This document shows, piece after piece, positions 8,958 to 19,200 of a stretch of DNA of 59,790 bases. The notes beneath the pieces are model-generated. The model searched no databases. It was not told where the DNA came from and saw nothing but the letters and a program-made list of their open reading frames with translations. Source of the DNA: an uncultured Succinivibrionaceae bacterium (GTDB lineage Bacteria; Pseudomonadota; Gammaproteobacteria; Enterobacterales; Succinivibrionaceae); NCBI GenBank assembly GCA_949286015.1, contig CASEBB010000014.1, positions 1 through 59,790 of the forward strand, written 5' to 3'. Position numbers and translations under genes: made by a program. How positions within the stretch are numbered: the first letter of the stretch is position 1; every line of letters starts with the position of its first letter.

Positions 8958-9458
8958 ATGCACATCAACATTGAAAGCCAAGTGGTCTTAGCTAACGAAG
9001 AAGAGATGCTGGGCATTCCTTCGGTTGCTGACATGATCACATGGGCCCAAGCGGCCTTTAACGCCGCAGGCTATAACAAAGACTGTGCACTCACTGCCCG
9101 TTTTGTCGATAACGACGAAATCCAAGAGCTCAACCGCACCTATCGCCACAAAGACTGCCCTACCAATATCCTCTCTTTTCCTTACGAGCAGGATGAAAAC
9201 CTCCCTGAGGAGCTCCTTGCAGAGGAAGCGGCCGATGGTGAGTACTTAGGTGACTTAGTCATTGCCATGGCCGTAGTGCGTAAAGAAGCCCACGAGCAAG
9301 AAAAGACACTCACCGAGCACTGTGCCCACCTCATTATCCACGGCTGCCTGCACCTCTTAGGTTATGACCACATCACCGATGAGGAAGCACAAGAAATGGA
9401 AAGCCTCGAGATTAAGGTGCTTGCAGAGTTAGGCTACCCTAATCCTTATGAGGAGTAG
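8958..9458 (+). CDS. ybeY: Endoribonuclease YbeY
   Basis: Single-strand endoribonuclease for 16S rRNA 3' maturation and ribosome quality control. 166 residues, close to the family's ~155. The zinc motif [11 protein letters not shown] supplies H128, H132 and H138, and the conserved [18 protein letters not shown] region is intact (quoted here as LNRTYRHKD and PTNILSFP). Start ATG has AAAGG seven bases upstream. Its neighbours PhoH/YbeZ and CorC are its usual partners. Confidence 0.96.
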   Translation: MHINIESQVVLANEEEMLGIPSVADMITWAQAAFNAAGYNKDCALTARFVDNDEIQELNRTYRHKDCPTNILSFPYEQDENLPEELLAEEAADGEYLGDLVIAMAVVRKEAHEQEKTLTEHCAHLIIHGCLHLLGYDHITDEEAQEMESLEIKVLAELGYPNPYEE

Positions 9459-9586
9459 CAAACAGCGTAGGGTAAAGCCTGCACTGTAACCTGCGCTCAG
9501 GTGCTGTGCTGGCTGTATACGTGGCACTTTCTTTGAGCTTCCTCACGCTCATAGGGCTTTTCCCGTGTATACGGCAAGGGCTCAGG

Positions 9587-9592
9587 TATAAT
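9587..9592 (+). promoter_or_regulatory. Possible -10 element upstream of corC
   Basis: A perfect TATAAT lies 41 nt before the chosen corC start and overlaps an alternative ATG at 9591. No good -35 hexamer is visible at 17-18 bp. It supports the shorter corC start but is weak evidence alone. Confidence 0.35.
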
Positions 9593-9632
9593 GGCTCTTA
9601 TCTTTAGCCATTGCGGAGTTTCGTTAATTTTT

Positions 9633-10496
9633 ATGGGATCTGATAATCCTGCTACCCCCTCATTTTTAAGCAAAGCACGTGAGCGTCTGATGCGCAGCAT
9701 TTTTCGGGGGCAACCGTCCAATGAGAAAGAGCTTGCCAAGGTCATTGAGCAGGCCAGTCAGGATGATATTATCAATGAAGACACCGAGGACATGATTCGC
9801 GGCGTCTTTGCTATCACCAAAAGACGCATTACGGACATTATGATCCCACGCTCGCAGATCGTGGCCATTGATATGGACTGCACGATTGCGGCGGCGATTA
9901 AGACCATTAGTGAATCCGGCCACTCACGCTACCCTGTGTCCTTAGAGGACAAAGACCACATCCAAGGCATTCTCATGGCTAAGGACTTACTGCCTATAGC
10001 CTCCGAGAGCGACAAAAGGATTGCCGACTACCAGCACCTGCTGCGTAAGCCTGTAGTGGTACCAGAGTCCAAGCGCGTCGACGCTATGCTCAAGGACTTC
10101 CAAAAGAACCGTTTTCACATGGCCATTGTGATTGACGAGTACGGCGGAGTCTGCGGCTTAGTCACAATTGAAGATATCCTCGAACTCATTGTGGGTGAGA
10201 TTAACGACGAGTACGAGCAAGAGGAATCCAGCAAGGACATCGTCAAGACTGGTGAAAACACCTACACCGTCGATGGCAGCACCTCCATTGAGGACTTCAC
10301 GCAGTACTTCCACACGCAATTGCCATCAATTGACGTCGATACCATTGCGGGCTTAGTCATTCACAGCTTAGGTCACATCCCACATAAGGATGAGAGCACC
10401 ACCATTAATGAGTTTACCTTTAAGGTGGTAAGCTCCAATCACCATCAGGTGCACCAGCTCTTAGTGACGGTCAATCCGCCAGCGGCTGAGTCCTAA
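9633..10496 (+). CDS. corC: CorC/YbeX, CBS-domain transporter-associated protein
   Basis: 287 residues from the ATG at 9633 (MGSDNPATPS); an in-frame ATG at 9591 would add 14 residues not found in relatives and overlaps a TATAAT box. The ribosome site is poor (GGAG 15 bases upstream), so the start is moderately sure. Tandem CBS domains span about 55-190 (DIMIPRSQIVAID, HSRYPVSLEDKDHIQGILMA, VVVPESKRVDAMLKDF, IEDILELIVGEI), followed by the CorC_HlyC C-terminal domain. CorC is a soluble cytoplasmic protein linked to Mg/Co handling. In E. coli lnt follows directly; here lnt is 9 kb away. Confidence 0.93.
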   Translation: MGSDNPATPSFLSKARERLMRSIFRGQPSNEKELAKVIEQASQDDIINEDTEDMIRGVFAITKRRITDIMIPRSQIVAIDMDCTIAAAIKTISESGHSRYPVSLEDKDHIQGILMAKDLLPIASESDKRIADYQHLLRKPVVVPESKRVDAMLKDFQKNRFHMAIVIDEYGGVCGLVTIEDILELIVGEINDEYEQEESSKDIVKTGENTYTVDGSTSIEDFTQYFHTQLPSIDVDTIAGLVIHSLGHIPHKDESTTINEFTFKVVSSNHHQVHQLLVTVNPPAAES

Positions 10497-10548
10497 CAAG
10501 CGCTCTTTTCCTGCTTTCCACAGCGGTAGCCAATACCGCTAAAGATCC

Positions 10549-10587
10549 AAGCCGTGTCCTCTTTTGGGGTCACGGCTTTGTTGTTTT
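10549..10587 (+). terminator. Intrinsic terminator after corC
   Basis: AAGCCGTG and CACGGCTT form an 8-bp stem around a 14-nt loop (10549-10578), followed by TGTTGTTTT. It closes the miaB-corC transcription unit. Confidence 0.75.
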
Positions 10588-10599
10588 GAGGGCGCTTTC

Positions 10600-10674
10600 C
10601 CCATGTGTGAGCAAAGCTACTTGCCACTAACCTACCTCAAAGATGAGTCGCGGTAGCGACGCTTGATGCCCCGT
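10600..10674 (+). repeat. Short dispersed repeat, copy 1
   Basis: AGCTACTTGCC, then CTACCTCAAAGATGAGTCGCGGTAG and GCTTGATGC are closely mirrored at 51144-51212 (AGCTACTTGCC, CTACCTTAGAGATAGGTCGCGGTAG is the counterpart). The first arm CTACC pairs with GGTAG, so it can fold as a hairpin. Boundaries approximate. Confidence 0.45.
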
Positions 10675-10676
10675 GA

Positions 10677-10760
10677 GTATCCCAAAAAGCAAATCTCAAA
10701 GGAGGCAACTGCCTACAATCAGGTGTTTTACCCTGAGATTAGGAGTTTGCTAAGGCGATA
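10677..10760 (-). repeat. Uninterrupted copy of the repeat disrupted near 37.3-37.6 kb
   Basis: Read on the minus strand this contains CTCAGGGTAAAACACCTGAT and TGTAGGCAGTTGCCTCC. The same sequence at 37.3-37.6 kb is split by a ~225-bp element immediately after GGTAAAAC. Here GTTTTACC at 10725-10732 is the intact target site. The region has internal inverted symmetry (GG..AAC..GCC with GGTGTTTTACC). Confidence 0.65.
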
Positions 10761-10931
10761 CTATCGAGATAAGGCGCAGTCAGGCGCTTTTGCGAGCACC
10801 TCAGATTTTGGCTCTACTCTGCATTTGCAGAGACGGCACCAACACGACTCCAATGATGGTCACGCCACACGCCAGCACATGGGACACCATGCATGGTCGC
10901 AGGAGCGATGCTGCGGCCCCTGCCGTCAGCG

Positions 10932-11540
10932 CTACAGGCTCTCTACAAAGTGGTGAGCCGATATCTCCCAGTACTTGCGGTACACAAAATCCGCCGCACA
11001 GTTTAGATTTAGCTGGTACATCCTAAAGATCACAGGAAAATCCTTAGGCTGCCGCTGCCATTGCTCCTCATAGGAGTAGCAGTAGGTAATCCCCAGCTTC
11101 CGCATCACATCACCGCTACGGGGGTTATTCCTATCGTGAGTTGCTGTCAGGTAAGGCAAGCCATCGGCGCGCACCTGCGCAATCACTGCCGCTCCTGCCT
11201 CAGTGGCAATACCCTGATGCCAAAACTCCTGACGCAGGCCATAACCAAAGTCATGAGCCTCATCCAGAGACACGTTTACATAGCCAATGGGGATGTTGTC
11301 TGCCTTAAGGCAGATAGCATAAGCGTAAGCCTGTGGCAGGCGATACTTTGCGGCGTACCGCTCCTCAAAGAAGCGCTGCGCTTCGTCTCTGTCTTTTACG
11401 GGATACCACGGCAGAAACCTGTTAGCCTCTTTGTCCGCAAAGATACGCAGTAGCGCCTCGATATCTTGCTCAGAAAACTTCCTGAGAAGCAGGCGCTCTG
11501 TCTCTAATGTTGGGGTATTCTTTTCCTGCACTTTAGACAA
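10932..11540 (-). CDS. GNAT acetyltransferase, RimJ/RimL type
   Basis: Up to 202 residues. Begins near TLETERLLLRKFSEQD, the signature opening of RimJ/RimL-like N-acetyltransferases, continues with PIGYVNVSLDEAHDFGYGL and EFWHQGIATEAGAAVIAQV (acetyl-CoA-binding Q-x-x-G-x-A type loop), and ends with AATHDRNNPRSGDVMRKLG-like C-terminal features (TATHDRNNPRSGDVMRKLG). Start uncertain: TTG 11540 lies almost on top of an AGGG, while GTG 11531 has AGGG ten bases before it. Substrate cannot be told; many relatives modify ribosomal proteins or small amines. It starts the accessory block that separates corC from lnt. Confidence 0.88.
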   Translation of the reverse strand: MSKVQEKNTPTLETERLLLRKFSEQDIEALLRIFADKEANRFLPWYPVKDRDEAQRFFEERYAAKYRLPQAYAYAICLKADNIPIGYVNVSLDEAHDFGYGLRQEFWHQGIATEAGAAVIAQVRADGLPYLTATHDRNNPRSGDVMRKLGITYCYSYEEQWQRQPKDFPVIFRMYQLNLNCAADFVYRKYWEISAHHFVESL

Positions 11541-11636
11541 ACCCTATGCAGCGAGGCATGTCAATCAGCAAGCCAGCCAGTCCGCCATATACGCTGACCA
11601 CTACCTCAGAGCAGTGGCAGCCATCGCGCCCCTTAC

Positions 11637-12248
11637 TCAGAGATCAAAGCCAAAGCCCACGCCAATCCCTATCGCTGGCTCTACGGTGGCTGGGGTACTG
11701 TCTGCAGGCTGTGGAGCCGGTGCTGGAGCTGGTGCTGGCGCCGGTTGCGCAGGGCTATCTGCATCCACCGCAGGATCTAATGTTTGCGAGTGCTGTGGGT
11801 GCAGTGGATCGTGGGTGGGCTGTACAGTGGTGTCTGTTATGGTTGGAACCTTTACGCCCTGTCCTAAAGCGCAGTGGTAAGCACGGCCCGTGACGTAAAA
11901 GGTCTCCGAATCCATATACGGCGAGTAGTAAGGACGCCCAAAGATAGGGTCAGGCCACAAGTACATAGGCAGATCCGGCGTCACAATCACATGGGTCTCT
12001 ACCACCGTATTTGCCCCTAACTCCGCCGCTGCTAAGCGCATGTAATTGCGTGCCGACTGTAGGGTAAAGGTATGGGAGCCGCTGTCGACCTCACCTAAAA
12101 AGGTACAGCCTACAACCTCGGTGGGGAAGGCCGTAATGACGCTGTTGATCTTGGCCTCATCCTCAGCAGAGGTCGAGCAACCACTAAGCAACAGTGCACT
12201 GCACACCATACAGGCAGCACTACTAAGCCACGCGCGTAACGATCTCAT
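11637..12248 (-). CDS. DUF4156-like lipoprotein
   Basis: 203 residues from ATG 12248, which has GAGGGG just upstream; an in-frame ATG at 12275 lacks a ribosome site. The signal ends in the lipobox LLLSGC, predicting a lipid-anchored protein. The domain VVGCTFLGEVDSG, ARNYMRLAAAELGANTVVET, FYVTGRAYHC fits the DUF4156/RcsF-like pattern (paired cysteines, lrxxAaxLGANtv). A Pro-Ala tail follows (PAQPAPAPAPAPAPQPAD), then a Gly-rich end. Function of the family is largely unknown; envelope stress sensing is a possibility by analogy with RcsF only. Confidence 0.8.
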   Translation of the reverse strand: MRSLRAWLSSAACMVCSALLLSGCSTSAEDEAKINSVITAFPTEVVGCTFLGEVDSGSHTFTLQSARNYMRLAAAELGANTVVETHVIVTPDLPMYLWPDPIFGRPYYSPYMDSETFYVTGRAYHCALGQGVKVPTITDTTVQPTHDPLHPQHSQTLDPAVDADSPAQPAPAPAPAPAPQPADSTPATVEPAIGIGVGFGFDL

Positions 12249-12325
12249 CTTGTCCCCTCTTTTCCTTGGTTCCACCTATGCTGAAGCGCACGTAAGAGTC
12301 GGCTCTTAGCAGAGTCGCACGCGCC

Positions 12326-13756
12326 TTAGCGTCGCTTGCGTCCTCGCGTGGTGCTGACCGTAAGCTCAAGCGGAGTACCAATCAGCTCCGCACAGAGACG
12401 CTGTAAGTAAGGCGCAAAGGCCTGATATTGGTGATTGGCGCGTACCGAAGTAATGAGCTTGTTCTTGTTGTAGTAGACACCAACCTTTAGCTCGAGACCA
12501 CGGTTATTGCTCACCATAAACTGCTCTTGATAGCGCAGGTGCTCGTTCTGGCGAATGACAAAGTCAGGTTGCACACAAGCTTTCACTCGCTCCAGTAAGG
12601 AGATGATCTTGGCCTTACCGGCCCGCACTAAGCCCTCAGGGGTAACCTTACCGTGCGAGACAATTTGCTGCGCTTCAGCAGCTGAGACCAGCTCTACTTG
12701 CTGATTACGCTTTTTCAGGGGGCTAACGACTAAGCGCTCACCTGTCTCCGTAACCACCACGTTGCTGGTATGATCCTTACGGCTCCGACGGGTACTGGTA
12801 CTACGACGTGTAGTGCCTGTATTTGCAGCAGTGCTGCTGTGATTTGTAGGAGCAGCACCATAAGGTGCGCTTGGAGCGGCGTCAGACACAGCATTAGCTG
12901 CCGAAGAAGCCCCTGCGTCTGCCTTAATGCTATGGGCATCATACGGACGACTGACCACGCCTGTCTGTAATGCCTCTACTGCCGACTGTACCTGTAAGGT
13001 AGCCTCTAATGGCGTCATACGCCCTCTAGAGCGCGCTCTAAGCGGTACGTAAGCAGCTCGTTCTACGGCCGGTTTTACAGGAGACGCAGGCTGCTGCGGA
13101 GCGTCATCCCATGGTGGGGAAAGCGGATCGGCTGGCGAGCGAGAAAAGGCACTTAATTGCTGCAGCTGCTCCGCAGGTAGCTGGCTGTGCTCTGCTATAG
13201 CGTGCAGCTGCGCTTGCTCACTTGAGGTTCCTGCCACTGGCCTTTGCGCTGCCAATGGTGGCACCACTGCATTACTCACCGGTGCCAGCTCAATGTTGTT
13301 GCTGGTATTGTTGGCAACAGGAGTAGCAGGAGCTGGAGTAGCAGTGTGCGCAGCATGTTGGCTGGATGCTGGGCTTACCGGCACAAAGAATGGTGCCAAT
13401 GGCATCTCGTAGGGAGCCGTCGGTGCAGGAGCAGAAGCAGATCCCATAGGCGCTTTAGGCGGTGCAGACGCAGCACGCTCCTCAGCTGCAGCAATGCTCT
13501 GCTCTAAAGGCAAAGACGCCTGCTGCCCGATATGGCCCTGCGCTGCCTGTGGCGATGTAGGAACTGCATTAGCCGAAACTCGGTGCTCGCTGCGCTGCGC
13601 GGCTGCACTCCACGCTTCTGGCCCCTCGTCCCATGGCGGAGACAGGGGATCACTCTCTGGACGCGGAAAAGCAGCCAGATAGTGCAGCCATGCTTCTGGT
13701 ATGCGGCTATGAGCCGCGATGTGGGCAAGAGCGGCTTTTTCCTGAGGCAAAGGCAT
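12326..13756 (-). CDS. Low-complexity protein with duplicated DPLSPPWD motif
   Basis: 476 residues, not recognised. GGAG lies seven bases before the ATG. Two copies of a ~40-residue segment occur at about 6-45 and 181-220: both have a helical LxxIAxHSxxP stretch followed by DPLSPPWD. The middle is Ala/Pro/Ser-rich and contains RRSTSTRRSRKD. The last 100 residues (VQPDFVIRQNEHLRYQEQF, LKVGVYYNKNKLITSVRA, AELIGTPLELTVSTTRGRKR) look folded and basic. No signal peptide, so probably cytoplasmic, maybe nucleic-acid binding by charge only. It lies 77 nt upstream of the lipoprotein gene on the same strand. Confidence 0.65.
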   Translation of the reverse strand: MPLPQEKAALAHIAAHSRIPEAWLHYLAAFPRPESDPLSPPWDEGPEAWSAAAQRSEHRVSANAVPTSPQAAQGHIGQQASLPLEQSIAAAEERAASAPPKAPMGSASAPAPTAPYEMPLAPFFVPVSPASSQHAAHTATPAPATPVANNTSNNIELAPVSNAVVPPLAAQRPVAGTSSEQAQLHAIAEHSQLPAEQLQQLSAFSRSPADPLSPPWDDAPQQPASPVKPAVERAAYVPLRARSRGRMTPLEATLQVQSAVEALQTGVVSRPYDAHSIKADAGASSAANAVSDAAPSAPYGAAPTNHSSTAANTGTTRRSTSTRRSRKDHTSNVVVTETGERLVVSPLKKRNQQVELVSAAEAQQIVSHGKVTPEGLVRAGKAKIISLLERVKACVQPDFVIRQNEHLRYQEQFMVSNNRGLELKVGVYYNKNKLITSVRANHQYQAFAPYLQRLCAELIGTPLELTVSTTRGRKRR

Positions 13757-14794
13757 GTTTCCACTCCATTACTCTGGTGGGCTAAAGGGGCTTAATGTGG
13801 ACAATGCAAGGCACGGCATAAAGCGGCGCAACACCATGCAGCACGACAAAGCACAGCACAGCGCCATGCTGCGCAAGCTAACCGCAAACGTGCCTAACGA
13901 CATCATTAGCGCAAAGAGAACAGTGGCAGCAGCTACCTCTCAGGGTAAAGCTGAGCGCTTGTTTGGGGCGGCAGGGCACCTTGAGGCAGCGTGGTCACAA
14001 CGCCTCATGATAGGCTCTTGCTTCCTTGAGACGGGAGCTTTTTGGGGTTACCAACGTCCCCAGCACCATGATGCTGCCAGAGATGCTTTTTGTGCAGCTG
14101 TGAGTAACATGCTAACACCTCACAGTGCACGGGAAAAGCACAGCCTACAAGAGATACGACCGCACCTGCTGCCTTCTGCGTGTGCGCGATAAAAAGGCCT
14201 TACGACGCTACCGTGCTCGTCTCCATTAACAGTGACTGCTGCTTACGACTATGAGGCGGCTTGGTGTCAGTTGCGGTAGCAGGCTTAACTACCACCTACT
14301 CTGGTAAGCGCGCTGCTGCCAGCCATCGTGGCCAGTCTGTGCTTGAGCGCATAAACACTACCATAAGTGTGACCCTCTTTTGTTCTTCATGCTGCTTCTT
14401 TACCTCTTCCTCTCCTACTTCAAGATAAGTGATATTCAAGCGCGTCTTATCATGGTTTATCTAACCTAAGCAGCCAAGGGGATGAGGCCAATAGCCCAAT
14501 CTCTACAGGTGGTAACACTTTAGGTAATATGCACTAAGTTTTGCCCCACAGACACAAGATGCTATAACCAAAATGCATAACAATGCATGAAAAAATACCA
14601 ATAGACTATTGGTCACTTTGCGGTTATCTTTAGTGCCACGCCACCACTGCTGACTTTTGCAGTCACCACCAAAAGTGCGCAAGCTGTACTTTGCTATGCG
14701 CTTACTGGTAGCGAGTACCCCACAACCCCATGATTTTATAAACAGAGCGTGGCTCTAACGCCACAGCGGCCCTGACACCCGCAAGGAGAAAACA
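13757..14794. other. 1.0-kb intergenic region
   Basis: Mostly featureless. An open frame at 13755-14192 has no ribosome site, no recognisable domain and overlaps the start of the gene on the other strand, so I do not call it. Near the methyltransferase gene it holds a 17-bp palindrome (14597-14613) and a direct repeat AATGCATAA/AATGCATGA at 14572-14590. Confidence 0.4.
14597..14613. promoter_or_regulatory. Palindromic operator candidate upstream of MetE-like gene
   Basis: ACCAATAGACTATTGGT is a perfect inverted repeat (8-bp arms, 1-nt centre) about 180 bp upstream of the start. It could bind a dimeric regulator. It does not match the MetJ box AGACGTCT. Confidence 0.35.
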
Positions 14795-15925
14795 ATGTCG
14801 TACACCATCCTCAACAACGCCCCATTTAGAGCAGACGTCGTCGGTTCGTTTTTACGCCCTGACAAGCTCAAGAATGCTCGTAACCTCCACCGTCAGGGTC
14901 TGTTAGACGCGGCGGGCTTAAAAGCAGTTGAGGATGAGTGCATTACCGACCTCATTGGTAAGCAGATCAAGCACGGTCTGCGCGGCATTACCGATGGTGA
15001 GTACCGTCGCTCCTTCTGGCACCAAGACTTTTTCTGGGGCTTAGGTGGCATCCGCAAGGTCGCTGGCGCCTCCGGCTACAAGTTTGCCGGTATCGAAACG
15101 CGCAATGAGACCTCCGGTATCTGTGGCAAGATCACGGGCCATAACCACCCATTCATCGAGCACTTTAAGTTTGTGAAGCAGTTTGAGTCCAAGGGCTACG
15201 GCTTAGTCGCACGTCAAACTGTGCCTGCACCATCGCAGCTCTTATCTACCCTGCTTAACGTGCGTAAGAACGAGGAGCCTTGCCACTATCAGGACTTCTA
15301 CGCCACGCTCGATGACTTAATCACCGACTTAGGTGCGGCCTATCGTCAGGTCTTTACCGACCTCTACAACGCTGGCTGCCGCTCCATTCAGTTAGATGAC
15401 TGCACGTGGCCAGTGCTATGCGATACGAGCAAGGTCGAATCCTTAGGCTTAAACGTCGACGAGTTAGCCAGCCGCTATCTGCAAGCTAACAATGAGGCCT
15501 TAAAGGACAAGCCAGCCGACCTCGCTATCTGCACTCACATCTGCCGTGGCAACTACCGCTCGCACTTCTTCTCTTCTGGTAGCTACGATCGTGTCGCTAA
15601 GTACGTCTTAGCTCAAGAGAACGTCGATGGCTTCTACCTTGAGTACGACGATGAGCGCTCTGGCTCGTTTGAGGCGTTAAAGGCGGTGCCAAAAGACAAG
15701 CGTGTGGTCTTAGGTATCATCACCTCCAAGCGCCCTGAGCTTGAGGATCTCAAGGCCTTAGAGGCTCGTGTGCATGAGGCTGCCGAGTACTTCCCTCTGG
15801 ATAACCTCTGTGTGTCGCCACAATGCGGCTTTGCTTCTACTGAGGAAGGCAACGAGCTAACGGAAAACGAGCAGTGGGCTAAGGTCGACTTAGTGGTCGA
15901 GCTGGCACAGCGTATCTGGGGCTAA
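14795..15925 (+). CDS. MetE C-terminal-like (YxjG/YxjH-type) cobalamin-independent methyltransferase
   Basis: 376 residues, ATG with a perfect AAGGAG six bases upstream. It matches the stand-alone catalytic half of MetE: FRADVVGSFLRP at the start, GITDGEYRR, and the zinc ligands H248 and C250 (THICRGN), E283 region (YLEYDDE) and C344 (SPQCGF). Such proteins (Bacillus YxjG/YxjH type) are thought to transfer methyl groups to homocysteine or related thiols; the methyl donor here is not determined. At 376 residues it is far shorter than full MetE (~750), which is normal for this subfamily. It stands alone between two low-complexity genes. Confidence 0.87.
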   Translation: MSYTILNNAPFRADVVGSFLRPDKLKNARNLHRQGLLDAAGLKAVEDECITDLIGKQIKHGLRGITDGEYRRSFWHQDFFWGLGGIRKVAGASGYKFAGIETRNETSGICGKITGHNHPFIEHFKFVKQFESKGYGLVARQTVPAPSQLLSTLLNVRKNEEPCHYQDFYATLDDLITDLGAAYRQVFTDLYNAGCRSIQLDDCTWPVLCDTSKVESLGLNVDELASRYLQANNEALKDKPADLAICTHICRGNYRSHFFSSGSYDRVAKYVLAQENVDGFYLEYDDERSGSFEALKAVPKDKRVVLGIITSKRPELEDLKALEARVHEAAEYFPLDNLCVSPQCGFASTEEGNELTENEQWAKVDLVVELAQRIWG

Positions 15926-16202
15926 AAGGCACCTCACAGCACTGGGAGTGGCCCTGTCCCCCGCCACCGCTCCAGTCTCTAGCCAAACTCTCTCTCTCTC
16001 CTCAGCGCCTTGAGGGTAGAGCGGCACCAAGCCACCTCCCCTGAGGCGCAGCGCCATCAGCTCTTCCCGAGCTGTGCAACACAGCACAGCCTTGGACTCT
16101 GGGGGCGGCACATCTGGCACGAGGGCAAACGCTTTACCCCGCGCCCACGCCCTCCTCATTACCTTCCTTGAGCGCTCTCTGCGCTCACCACTGTTTCCGC
16201 CT

Positions 16203-19200
16203 TTAGTCTTTAGCTTTACCCTGTGAGCGCGAGCGCTTACTTGGGGCTTTCGCAGCTGAGCTTTTCTTACCCTTACTGGTTGTGGCTTTAGCTTTCCCCC
16301 GTGACTTGCTGTTGCTAGAACGTGCCTTAGCAGGATTGCTGCTCTTTGCAGGACGTGTAGTGGCCTGACGTTGTTTGGTAGCTGGAGCTGTAGCAGCAAC
16401 ACTCACACTGCTCTGATGCAAGGCAGAGAGAGCCTCACTATCACCTGCCCCTGCCTCATGCGCTGCCTGCAAGGCGGCAGTGGCTGCCTCTACTGTAGTC
16501 GTAGTGGCAATAGCCGCCCATGGCGCGCCGCCTCTATCATTGGTGCTGACGCTATCCTCTGCCTTAATCTGAGCAGTAGCGTGCACCGCTGTAACAGATG
16601 CAGAGTCATCTCTGCTCTTCTGTCCTGAGTTCTTAGAAGTAGTTTTAGTGGTGCTCTTAGAGGCGCCCTTGGTCTTTCTTAGAGAGAGGACAGTGCGGCC
16701 GGACTTTGGCTTGTCCTGAGCCGAGGAATCATGTGCAGAAGAGGTAGCAGCTGTAGCTGTAGCTGCCGCAGCTGCCGTAGTCTCAGGAGCATTCGCCTCT
16801 TGAGCAGCATCTGTATCTGCAGCTGTTGCCAGCACAGCAGCGCTCACCTCTTCCTCAGCAATGCTCGCACCTGCATCCTTACCAACAGTAGCAGGCTGCT
16901 TCGTTTCAGCAACAACAGCCAAGGCATCTTGGACATCCGCAGCAATGCGCAGCCCATCTTCTTCAGCACCGGCCTTATTCTCAGCAAAAGAAGCAGAATC
17001 CCCCAGAGCAGCAAGCGGCACTGACGGTACAAAGGCGCCATTCACAAACTGAGTAGCGGCTGTAGCCTCACTCTCCCATGGGATAGCATCAATGTCAGCA
17101 GCAGAGTCAAAATCAGCCACTTGCTCCTTTTGCTGACGCTTAGCCCATCTGCTCTTTTTGAGCGCCGCTTCATCATAAGCCTGCTCTATAGCCGCAGCGC
17201 GCTGCTGTGCCAGACGCTGTCTCTGCTTAGCTGCAAGAGCATCCTCAGGCAAGATCTCGATGCCGGTAGTGGAGATTAAGGAGTCATCCTCAGGATGGCG
17301 TTCTTGGTAGTCCTCAACAGCGGCCATAATGGCATCGAGGCTCATGTCTAAGACCTCGCCTTGGTCGTTGTATTTGATGAGCTGATCACGCTCTTGCCAG
17401 CTCATACGCGGCTCTGTTGGTTGTGCCTGTGGTAAAGGTGGTAGGAGCTCAGGTAGAGCACTTACAGCAGGTGCTGGCGCTGGCGCCACATTACCAGCAG
17501 TATCAGTCTCATACGCAGAGACAGCATCTCTCTGCGCTACCGCCGTCTGCGCTGTTGCCTTCGCTACAGCCACATCCTGCATAAACTGCTTTAGCGCCGC
17601 CAAATCAGAGTCTTCATGAGACATTGCCGCTTGCGGTTGTGGCCCCTCTGCACTGCCCTGCTGCTCACTGCTGATACCAGCACCACCAGTCTCCGTATCA
17701 GAAGCATGATTTGGCGCTGCTGACGGTACTGAAGTACTGTCATACTGTGCGGTCTGGACACTGTCTGGGTTAGCACTGGCGCTAAATGCAGAGGCGCTGC
17801 TCTCAGTGGTTACAGGCCCATCTTGCTGAATAGCCATAGCCACTGCATTAGTTGCAGCCTCTGCTGTGGCGACGTCGCTCTTAGGCTCGTGAGCCCTCTG
17901 CTCCTCAGCGGCATAGAGCATTGCGCTTAACTTACGCAGAGCCACCTCATTATCGTCTTCTGGAGTCCTTGCGAAGTCATAGGCATTTCCGATGGAATCA
18001 CCACGTGCCTCATGCTGCGGTAATGCTGCCTTCTGCTGTTTCGTCGTAACAGCAGCATCACTTTGATCTAGCTCTGCAGCAAAGGCTCGCAGCTCTTTTA
18101 TGCATTCTTCCATAGTCATGCATGAGCTGCTACGCTCCTCTGACGCTGGAGACTCTGAGGAAGTGATGGCGGCAGCTTCAGCTTTAGTGCTGTCAGCAAT
18201 GTTGTGAGCAGCATGCAGAGCTGCTGCCGCATTACTACCAGCTTGTGCAGAGCTGTCCTGCACATAGGCACTACTCTCAGGTACTGCTTGCCCAGCAGTA
18301 GACGCTGCAGCAGACGAGTCCACAGGCGAAATATACTCCTTGATCATGGCAGCCACAAACTCCTGTGGCAGATCAAACTCTGAGGCCAGCGCCTCTACGC
18401 TAAACTCAGTCACTCCACCATCTAAAGACATCGTGATACGCTCATGCAGTAAATCTTCTTTGTCCTGCTGTGAGAGCTGCATCCACGGAGCATGATCCTG
18501 AAAATAACTTGTGGTGGTGACTGGTGCTGCTTCTGTGTTCTGGGGGGCACTAGCAAGAGGAGCAATATCTGGTGCAGCGCTCATATCCGCCGCCTCTTGC
18601 TGCGCACCACTGTGCCCCAAGTCTGCCTCTACTGGGGTAAACAGCTGGCGCTCAGGCTGCACTTGAGCCTTTTCCTCTGGGGTATACCACTTACCCGCGC
18701 CTTGCCACTCCCGCTCATCTGGTGGTAAGGCACTCTCATTATCAGTGGCCAGAGCCTCGTCTGCCACAAAGTAGCCGTCATCGGTGGTGGGATGATCGGA
18801 GCTTACGAAGGTGTCCTGTGGGTTCTGCCCCTGCGGATTTTGCTCCTGATGCTTTGCAGTAGCAGTAGTAGCGCTCGCACTTACAGCATCACTACGGCCC
18901 TCACTACTGAGAGGAGTGTCTGTTGCTACAGCGCCCGCCCCAGTGTCGCTGTCGCTCTTAGTGACGGCAGTGTGCTCATTAGCGCTACCGTCGTTAACAG
19001 CCCCTGCTACCTCTTTGCCCTCAGTAGCTTCGCGCATAAAGGGCATCTTTATGCGATAGTGATTGGAGGAGTAGAACTCACGGGCAAACGCACGGTTCTC
19101 CTCAGCAAAGGGATCAAAGTTAGCACCGACGAAATCCTCTTCAGAGATGAGCATATCATCGCACTTACGCTGCCGCTGCGAGGCGGCTTCTTTCACCTCG

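Noticed and set aside
13755..14192. 145-codon frame
   Set aside because: Begins inside the start of the opposite gene and has no ribosome site or known motif.
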